Shown: one piece after another, positions 58,338-64,000 of the stretch
How the letters are laid out: each line of letters begins with the position of its first letter
How positions within the stretch are numbered: the first letter of the stretch is position 1
Source: JAWKSY01 sp041402125
GTDB lineage: Bacteria; Planctomycetota; GCA-002687715; DRQF01
Assembly: GCA_041402125.1 (NCBI GenBank)
Contig: JAWKSY010000001.1
Span: 375,650 to 439,649, forward strand
Length of the DNA: 64,000 bases
Direction of reading: 5' to 3'
Notes under the pieces: generated by a model
Databases searched by the model: none
Seen by the model: the letters and a program-made list of their open reading frames with translations, nothing else
What the model was told of the DNA's origin: nothing
Made by a program: the position numbers and the translations under genes

Positions 58338-59846
58338 TCAGATCCCGGCCTCGTCGCGGAGGATGGCGGCGGCGGACGCAATCCGGCGGAGCTTCTCGGT
58401 CGCGATGTCGGAGGACGCGACGGGGTTGTCGGCGAAGGTCGCGAAGCCGCAGTCGGAGTTGAGGAGGAGGCGGTCGGCGCCGACGAGATCCGCGCCTCGC
58501 GGGCCAGCCGAGATCTCCTCGACGCTCTCGATCCGATCGGCGCGCGGGTTCACGACGCCGAGGCCGATGCGGTGGCGGTCGTCCAGCTCGCCGAGGACCG
58601 AGATCTCCCCGCCCGCGGCGTCGAACTCGAGAAACAGGGTCCCGACGGCGGCCTCGCGCAGGTAGGGAAGGAGCGGGCGGTAGTCGCCGGCGAGGAGGCC
58701 GCCTCGTCCTTCGTCCAGTTGCCGCGGCAGACGTGGACCGCGAGGCGCTCGGGGGAAACCCGAGGCGACCCGCGCCAGAGCTCGGCGGCGAAGGCCAGCT
58801 CGCCCGGCGCCTCTCCCTTCTCGCTGAGCGCTGCCGCACATGAAGCTGCGTCGCGCCTTCGCGCCGGTGAAGACGACCTCGGTGAGGACGGGCTCGTCGA
58901 ACTGCACGAGCGCCGCGCCCGCCCGGAGCAGATCGGCGACCTCCTCCCTGAGGACGGTGACGAGATCGTCCGCGAGCGCCTCGCGGGTCGGATAGGCGCG
59001 CTCGAGCAGGCAGTCGAGCCACATCGTCCGCGCGAGCAGGTAGGGCCCGGGAAGGGCGACCTTCACCGGAAGCTCGGTCGCGCGCCGGGCGAAGCGGAGC
59101 TCGTCGAGGACGAGAGGCCGGGTGCGGCGGATCGGCCCGAAGGCGACCGGATGCCGGACCTCGTGGGCCGGGACGTCGAGGGCGGCCAGTTCGCGACGGA
59201 ACTCGTCCGGATCCTCGACCATCGCGGAGAGATCGGCCAGCGGGATGAGCTGCGTGTTCTCGAGGCGCGCGCCCACGAAGCTCGCGTAGGAGTCGCGGCT
59301 CTGCTCGCCGTCGGTGACGACGTCCACGCCGGCGTCGCGCTGGGCCGCGATGACGAGCCTCATCGCGTCCTCGGCGGTGTGCCGGAACTCGGCCTCGTCC
59401 ATCCGCCCCTCCGTGCGCGCGTGGATCGCCCGCAGCATCCAGGGGGGCCGCGGCCAGCTTCCGATCGCCATCGCGGACAGCGGGGCGATCTCGGGCGGAG
59501 CGACGACCGCCTCCTCCGGCGCGACCATCGTCGGGGGCGGCGACGCCGCCCCCGCGGGCGCGACGGAGCGCGGCGGCGCCCCGGCGGCCGCGGCCGCCGG
59601 AGCCTTCTCGACGAGGTAGCTCCGCACCTCGCCGCGTCGCGCGAAGGACACGAGCGCGTTCCCGGTGAGGCGACACCAGGCGGGGAGGTCCTCCTCGACG
59701 GAAGACTCGCGCGAGAGGATCTCGAGGAGCTCGCCGGGCGCCATCGGATCGATGTGGCGCCGGATCAGCAGCAGGAGGCCGTTGCCGCAGTCGAGGTCGC
59801 CCCCGTCGAAGCTCCGGTCCGGAGCGAGATCGTGCTCTTCACGCAT
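58338..59846 (-). CDS. TusA-like domain fused to cobalamin-independent methionine synthase (MetE C-terminal-like); two compensating frameshifts
   Basis: About 500 residues. The N-terminal ~75 residues form a TusA-like module: DLDCGNGLLLLIRRHI, then PGELLEILSRES and DLPAWCRLTGNAL, with one Cys at the position of the TusA CPxP motif. A Pro/Ala-rich linker (about 82-120) joins it to a MetE-C/UROD-like barrel beginning IGSWPRPPWMLRA. Zinc-ligand regions are HVCRGNW (between the two indels, near 58720-58840) and LNSDCGFATF. The barrel resembles archaeal-type core methionine synthases or CoM-thiol transferases. The TusA fusion suggests delivery of sulfur or use of a carrier-bound thiol; the reaction is unassigned. 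The indels near 58700 and 58835 offset each other. Confidence 0.8.
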   Translation of the reverse strand: MREEHDLAPDRSFDGGDLDCGNGLLLLIRRHIDPMAPGELLEILSRESSVEEDLPAWCRLTGNALVSFARRGEVRSYLVEKAPAAAAAGAPPRSVAPAGAASPPPTMVAPEEAVVAPPEIAPLSAMAIGSWPRPPWMLRAIHARTEGRMDEAEFRHTAEDAMRLVIAAQRDAGVDVVTDGEQSRDSYASFVGARLENTQLIPLADLSAMVEDPDEFRRELAALDVPAHEVRHPVAFGPIRRTRPLVLDELRFARRATELPVKVALPGPYLLARTMWLDCLLERAYPTREALADDLVTVLREEVADLLRAGAALVQFDEPVLTEVVFTGAKARRSFMCGSAQREGRGAGRAGLRRRALARVASGFPRAPRGPRLPRQLDEGRGGLLAGDYRPLLPYLREAAVGTLFLEFDAAGGEISVLGELDDRHRIGLGVVNPRADRIESVEEISAGPRGADLVGADRLLLNSDCGFATFADNPVASSDIATEKLRRIASAAAILRDEAGI

Positions 59847-59860
59847 GCCGCGCCCCGTCT

Positions 59861-60223
59861 TCAGTAGGAGACGCAGGGCGTCCCGTCGGCCAGGAACTCG
59901 ACGAGCTTCGCGCCGCCGACGATCTTCGCGCCGGCGACGAGCGCGTTCTCGTCGAGACCGCGCTTCTTGAAGCAGGGCGAGCAGACGTAGATCGTCCCGC
60001 CCGCCTCGGCGAAGCCGTTCATGAGGTCCTCGAGACGGGCGAAACCCTCCTCGGCGACGTCGGACGCGTAACCGGACTGGGAGAGTCGCACGGCCTCGGT
60101 GCTCAGGAAGACGAGCGTGTCCTGGCCGGAACCGAGCGCGGCGTTGGCGACGACGAAGGCGACGGTGGCGCGATCGGGATCTTCCTTCGCGCAGGTGAGA
60201 CTCACACAGAACTTGCCGGTCAT
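59861..60223 (-). CDS. DsrE/DsrF-like sulfur-relay protein
   Basis: A 120-residue DsrE-family protein, small alpha/beta proteins in sulfur relay with TusA-type partners. It has the family's FVVANAALGSGQDTLVFLSTEAV core and several Cys residues placed where relay cysteines occur: CVSLTC near the N-terminus, YVCSPCFKKRG near residue 80-92 and TPCVSY at the C-terminus. The neighbours on both sides carry TusA-like domains, which supports a sulfur-relay role. It lies 14 bases upstream of the TusA-MetE-like gene and three bases after the next TusA-like gene, in one operon. Confidence 0.88.
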   Translation of the reverse strand: MTGKFCVSLTCAKEDPDRATVAFVVANAALGSGQDTLVFLSTEAVRLSQSGYASDVAEEGFARLEDLMNGFAEAGGTIYVCSPCFKKRGLDENALVAGAKIVGGAKLVEFLADGTPCVSY

Positions 60224-60226
60224 GGT

Positions 60227-60856
60227 TCAGCCCTTTCGTTCGATGAAGTAGTCGGGATGCCGCCCGGCGACCAGACGATGGCCGGTGAGACGACACCAGG
60301 CGGGAATGTCTTCGGGCGCGCCCGGATCGGTCGCGCGGAGGTGCAGGACGTCCCCGGCCTCGAGGGCGAGGACGCGCTTGCGGAGGGCGAGGACGAGATC
60401 GCCGCATCCGATGTCGCCGGCGTCCCAGGTGTCGGCGGCCTCGGGAACGGCGGGATCCGTCGACGCGGGAGCGGGCCGGGATCCGGCCGGCGCGGCGACG
60501 GCGCTCGCGTCCGGGGACCAGTGGCAGCGGGGGAGCCCCTCGGGCGGGACGCCCTCCGCGAGGTTCGCGAAGCGCCAGCCCTGGACGAGGCACTCGCGGC
60601 TGCGCAGGTGGAGGGCGAGGTCGTCGCGGAGGGCGCGGGGCTCGCGTCCGGCCTCCTCGGCGAGGCAGGAGAGACACCGCGGCGCGTCCTCGTGACCGAG
60701 GACGAGACTGAAGAGGACGGCGTGACCGCAGAGAGTCGCCTCGCACCCGTCGCAGGCGCCTCCGGAGCGGTCGCGGAGGAGCGTCAGGACGCGCTCCACG
60801 CGGCGCGAGAGCCGGCGCGGGTCCTCGTCGTCGAGCCAGTCGGACGCCTCGCGCAT
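60227..60856 (-). CDS. Cys-rich protein with C-terminal TusA-like domain
   Basis: A 209-residue protein. The N-terminal region (about 1-75) contains a Cys cluster, CDGCEATLCGH and CLSCLAEEAG, able to bind a metal or Fe-S cluster. A middle region includes LPRCHWSPD and a Pro/Ala linker. The last ~75 residues are TusA-like: WDAGDIGCGDLVLALRKRV, then LHLRATDPGAPEDIPAWCRLTGHRLV. The GCGD Cys stands where TusA has CPxP. The start at 60856 is preceded by GGAG; the apparent fusion to the transglutaminase upstream is due to a frameshift in that gene. The DsrE-like gene starts three bases after its stop. Confidence 0.82.
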   Translation of the reverse strand: MREASDWLDDEDPRRLSRRVERVLTLLRDRSGGACDGCEATLCGHAVLFSLVLGHEDAPRCLSCLAEEAGREPRALRDDLALHLRSRECLVQGWRFANLAEGVPPEGLPRCHWSPDASAVAAPAGSRPAPASTDPAVPEAADTWDAGDIGCGDLVLALRKRVLALEAGDVLHLRATDPGAPEDIPAWCRLTGHRLVAGRHPDYFIERKG

Positions 60857-60924
60857 CGGGGGTCGCTCCGGGGCACCGGGGATGGAGGTCGTCGGCGTCG
60901 GGGTCGCCGACGACCTCCGGGAGG

Positions 60925-62032
60925 TCACTTCCGCTCGCGGAAGGTCAGCTTGCGGGCGACGGCGACGGACTTGCCGTCCGCCTCGGCGTAGCCCTTCGGG
61001 TTCCAGGGGAGAACGTCCCCGGCCTGACGCGGCGAGGTCATGACGAGATCGCGACCACGGTGCCAGACCACGCGCCGCTCGTCGAGGTTCCCGAAGTAGT
61101 AGTCGACGAGCATCGGATCGGGGCCGTGGTAGCCGTCCGCGACGGTGAGGTCCGCGCGCGGGCGGCTGTACTCGTTCGCCGTGAAGTCGTCGACGAAGAC
61201 GTCGGCGACGGCCACGTCGAGCGGGATCCAGCCGATCTCGGGGGCGTGGAACTCGATCCAGCAGTGGTAGCTCTGGTCCTTGTCCTCGCCGTCGAGCGGC
61301 CTTGAAGAACGACCCGTAGACCGCCCGCGTCGGCAGCCCGCTCGCCCGCGCCAGGGCGGCGTAGAGCGAGTGGATGTCGGTGCAGTTGCCGGTGCACTTC
61401 TCGTAGGTGTAGCGGCTGCTGCCCTTGCCGGACGCGTTCATCACCTTGTCCTTGTCGGGGCGGGGATCCTTGACGTGATACTCGACGTGGTCGAGCACGG
61501 CGTCGTAGAGCTTCCGCGCCACGAGGACCGGGTTGGTCTCCGTTCCGACCGCCTTGCGCGCCATCGCCCGGATGTCCTCGTCCACGACGCTCTCGCGGCT
61601 GTCGGCGAGGTCGCCGCGCAGCGCGCCGAGCTCGGCGCGGGTGTGGGGCCGGGTGTGAGCGGGGTCGATGTCGGCCCGCACCTCGTCCCGTTCCAGGGTG
61701 AAGGTCGTCACCACGGACACCGGTCCCGGCTCGGGATTCTCGGCCTCGACGAGGAGGAAGGTGTTGCCGCGCTCGTCGCGCACGGTGCGGGTCGGGAGAT
61801 CGCTGGTGATCTCCATCTCCCGCAGCCGCTGGTCGGGATCGGAGGCCTGGGGAACGGGCAGCCAGACCCGGAGCGAGGACGTGCCTTCCGGCACCGTCAG
61901 CCCGAACTCGTGTCGCGCCTCGAAGGTCCCGGTCTTCGCCGTCGGACCGGCCGTCTCGCCGCTCGAGGCGCAGGCCCCGAGCGCGAGGAGACCGGCGGCG
62001 GCGAGGCCGAGGGTCGAGAATGATCTCTTCAT
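60925..62032 (-). CDS. Transglutaminase-like lipoprotein (one frameshift near 61300)
   Basis: A lipoprotein (signal MKRSFSTLGLAAAGLLALGAC, lipobox LGAC, anchored to a membrane) with a transglutaminase-like cysteine-protease domain. The core begins around residue 60 and includes YTYEKCTGNCTDIHSLYAALARASGLPTR (nucleophile Cys in GNCTD, read in two pieces) and, after the frameshift, the His region YHCWIEFH and Asp region WIPLDVAVAD. The clean C-terminal piece ends KLTFRERK. The repaired length is about 370 residues. It may act on peptide or cross-link bonds at the cell surface; the substrate is unknown. The porin-like gene ends ten bases upstream. Confidence 0.85.
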
Positions 62033-62042
62033 CGCCGTCTCC

Positions 62043-63461
62043 TCAGAAGTTGAGCTGGATCCAGTAGTTCACGCGAACCATGTTGCCCAGGCCCGTGCCG
62101 AGGTACTGCGTCTCCCAGTAGATGACGTCGAGGCCGGTGCTGAGTCCGCCGCCGAGGTCGAGCTTCGAGGAGACGTAGGTCGTCCAGTTGAGGTTGCGGT
62201 CCTGGCCGGAGACGCCCGCCGCGAGATCGTCCTCGTCGGGGTCGTCGATGCTGCCGCCGAAAGCCAGACGGAAGGTGTCCGTGACCTGCCAGTGGACCTC
62301 GACCCAACCGCCCCAGCCCGCGATCTCGTCGCCGGTCGTGCGGTTGATGTTCTGGAGGATGTTGCCGCGGATGTCGCTCAGGGCCTGGCCGTACCAGGCC
62401 TCGCCGACCAGCTTCACGCGGTTGACGATGGGCAGGTTCAGATCGATGCCGACCGCGAAGGGGTTGAACTCGTCCTCGCCGCCGAAGGTCATGTCCGTGT
62501 CGAGGGCGGCCCAGTAGCCCCAGACGCCGATCGCGGCGCGCTGGCCGGTGACCCAGGAGTTGAAGCCCACCGCGAGACGACCCTGGACGTGCGGGTGCCC
62601 GCTGTCGAAGCCGTCGATGTTGGTGCGCCCGCCGAGACCGTCGAGGTCGAGGGCGTCGATCGCGCCCGTCATGCCGGCCGAGAGTTCCGCCGTGAAGGTC
62701 GTGCCGGTGGGATCACCGGTCTCCCAGATGAGCTGGGCCTGCGGGCGACGATCGCCCAGGTTGCCCGCGCCCCAGAGGAGCAGCTCGTAGTTCACGGCCG
62801 GGTTGAGCGGGGAGATGACGTCCCAGTCCTGTCCCATCCGGATCGTCAGCTCGCCGAAGTCGATGTTGATGTAGGCGAGGCGGATGCGCGGGGTCTCGCG
62901 CGACTCCGGGGAACCGGTCGGGAAGTTGGCGAAGTCCGTCTCGAGGCGCGCCGTGACGTCGGCCGAGCCGATCTTGCCGGCGTCGAACTCGATCCCGAAG
63001 CGCGTCAGACGCGAGTCGAAGGCGAACTGGGCGTCGTTCGGACGGACCGCTCCGCCCTCGGGGAGGACGCCGAAGGGGATGATCGGATCCGTCGCCCGCG
63101 CCGAATCCCAGTAGGCATCCATGCGGATGTAGCCGTAGAAGCGGAGACCGATCCCGGTCTTCGTGGCGTGGCTCCATTCCGTGTCCTGGATGACCTCGGA
63201 GACCGCGTTGATGTGACGCTCGAGGAAGTTGTCGACGGCTTCGTCGCGCTCCTCCTTGAGCCGGTCGGTCTCGCCGCGGAGATCTCCGACGACGCCTCGC
63301 AGCTCGGCGTTCTCGCGCCGCGAGTGCTCGAGCTCGCGCTGGATCCGCGCGTTCTCCTCCTCGATCTTGCGCATCCTCGCCTCGAGGCTGCCGTCCTGCG
63401 CCTGCAGGCCGGCCGCCGCGAGCACGAGGATCGCGCAGGTCGTCCAAACGAATCGATTCAT
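62043..63461 (-). CDS. Outer-membrane porin-like beta-barrel protein with N-terminal coiled coil
   Basis: A 472-residue exported protein. A signal peptide (MNRFVWTTCAILVLAAAGLQA) is followed by a charged coiled-coil-like segment at about residues 28-72, then a beta-rich body of alternating strands (for example FYGYIRMDAYWDSA, LRLAYINIDFGELTIRMGQDW with R-I at the start, and VGFNSWVTGQRAAIGVWGYW) and a terminal YWIQLNF ending in Phe as typical of outer-membrane barrels. It resembles DcaP-like porins. GAGGAG seven bases before the ATG at 63461 sets the start. It heads the transglutaminase-TusA-DsrE group. Confidence 0.85.
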   Translation of the reverse strand: MNRFVWTTCAILVLAAAGLQAQDGSLEARMRKIEEENARIQRELEHSRRENAELRGVVGDLRGETDRLKEERDEAVDNFLERHINAVSEVIQDTEWSHATKTGIGLRFYGYIRMDAYWDSARATDPIIPFGVLPEGGAVRPNDAQFAFDSRLTRFGIEFDAGKIGSADVTARLETDFANFPTGSPESRETPRIRLAYINIDFGELTIRMGQDWDVISPLNPAVNYELLLWGAGNLGDRRPQAQLIWETGDPTGTTFTAELSAGMTGAIDALDLDGLGGRTNIDGFDSGHPHVQGRLAVGFNSWVTGQRAAIGVWGYWAALDTDMTFGGEDEFNPFAVGIDLNLPIVNRVKLVGEAWYGQALSDIRGNILQNINRTTGDEIAGWGGWVEVHWQVTDTFRLAFGGSIDDPDEDDLAAGVSGQDRNLNWTTYVSSKLDLGGGLSTGLDVIYWETQYLGTGLGNMVRVNYWIQLNF

Positions 63462-64000
63462 ACCGGATCTCCTCAATGGGAGACCGCGGTGCGCGATCGC
63501 CTGGGCACCGGGAACGCGATGAGGGTCCGGGCGCGGGGATCCACGAACCGTTCATCGTCGCCGCGTCCCCGCGGCGACTCCCGGATCGGGGGCCGGCTCA
63601 GGGCGCGGTGGCTGGGATGGGGCGGCACAGACCTGTGCCGCTACGTCTCACCATTCACTGGTGTCAGTAGTGATGCGGCAACACGGTCTGGTCTCGGGTC
63701 GGGAAGATGGAACCACGCCGTCCCTCGGCGCTTGCGGCGCACGCTAGGCTTGCCGTGCCGCGCTGTCAAACGCCGGAGGGAAGGTGCATCGCGCCGCGCG
63801 GTGCGGCCGGAGTCGGGATGCCCCTCCCGCGCCGGGCGCCCGATGGGGGTTCGCCGCCCGGGGAGGGCCGGCGACGCGCGGAACGCGCCGCTTGAAGCGC
63901 CCCGGGGCGCCCGGCCCCGCCGCGGCATCTTCCTCGCAACGCCTCTCCGAACCCTCTACGACAAAGGAGCTTGGGGCCCGGGCGCCGCCGCGACGCCGCT
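63462..64000. other. Terminal region without recognised genes
   Basis: 539 bases upstream of the porin gene to the window end. No open frame has family features or a plausible start. It contains a T/A-richer stretch at about 63640-63670 (TCACTGGTGTCAGTAGTGA, weak dyad) and an AAAGGAG at 63965-63971 that may precede a gene beyond the edge. I see no tRNA. Confidence 0.5.

Noticed and set aside
60227..62032. Apparent transglutaminase-TusA fusion protein
   Set aside because: The frame crosses an indel near 61300; the transglutaminase continues in another frame to a normal stop at 60925.
63640..63670. Weak dyad TCACTGGTGTCAGTAGTGA as a further REP copy
   Set aside because: Five-base arms and little match to the repeat cores at 6694 or 58137.

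Overview
The window is very GC-rich DNA densely packed with genes, from a Gram-negative bacterium: it holds lpxK, heptose kinase and adenylyltransferase genes, two heptosyltransferases and a beta-barrel porin. The many secreted or lipid-anchored proteins with FG-GAP/ASPIC-UnbV, TPR, HEAT-like, PPC and P-domain modules, the sulfatase-TPR hybrids, and the large membrane-anchored Ser/Thr kinase next to FHA proteins fit a Planctomycetota-like lineage. That placement is an inference from gene content; no rRNA gene is present to test it.

Layout. 1-2000: N-terminal part of a flippase-like membrane protein and a Fic protein (minus strand), then two identical-architecture palindromes ahead of hutH. 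2007-6675: histidine degradation (hutH-hutU) and a membrane-anchored trypsin-like protease. 6694-9142: a REPIN-like repeat pair, a SpoU methyltransferase, an RluA-type pseudouridine synthase and a GNAT acetyltransferase. 9230-10612: a secreted FG-GAP protein with an in-frame TGA followed at bacterial spacing by a possible SECIS hairpin, the most interesting single observation here. 10676-18257 (minus): a large secreted protein, then an overlapping array of sensor kinase, sigma-54 response regulator, thiS, thiG, CPBP protease and gamma-carbonic anhydrase. 18787-24716: nusA-infB-DUF503-rbfA-heptosyltransferase. 24989-30257: two paralogous secreted proteins and a HEAT-like protein. 30282-38188: a lipoprotein with FG-GAP/ASPIC repeats, a TPR protein, and two sulfatase-TPR genes flanking a fatty acid desaturase, all broken by indels. 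38196-46782 (minus): a tightly overlapping run encoding a UbiA prenyltransferase, VTE6-like and VTE5-like kinases, two alkaline-phosphatase-superfamily proteins, a short-chain polyprenyl diphosphate synthase, a TPR protein and an FHA protein. 46871-53122: PknB-like kinase, a lysine-rich secreted protein and an FHA-GAF-sigma-54 activator. 53347-58096: LPS inner-core and lipid A genes. 58137-58283: a second REP-type repeat family. 58338-63461: a TusA-MetE-like fusion, a DsrE-like protein, a Cys-rich TusA-like protein, a transglutaminase lipoprotein and a porin.

Quality caveat: many genes, including the essential infB as well as thiS and thiG, are interrupted by single-base frameshifts. These are most simply sequencing or assembly indels, so broken genes are listed as CDS with the damage noted rather than as pseudogenes. 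Apparent fusions that arise only across such frameshifts (sensor kinase with regulator, transglutaminase with TusA) were rejected.
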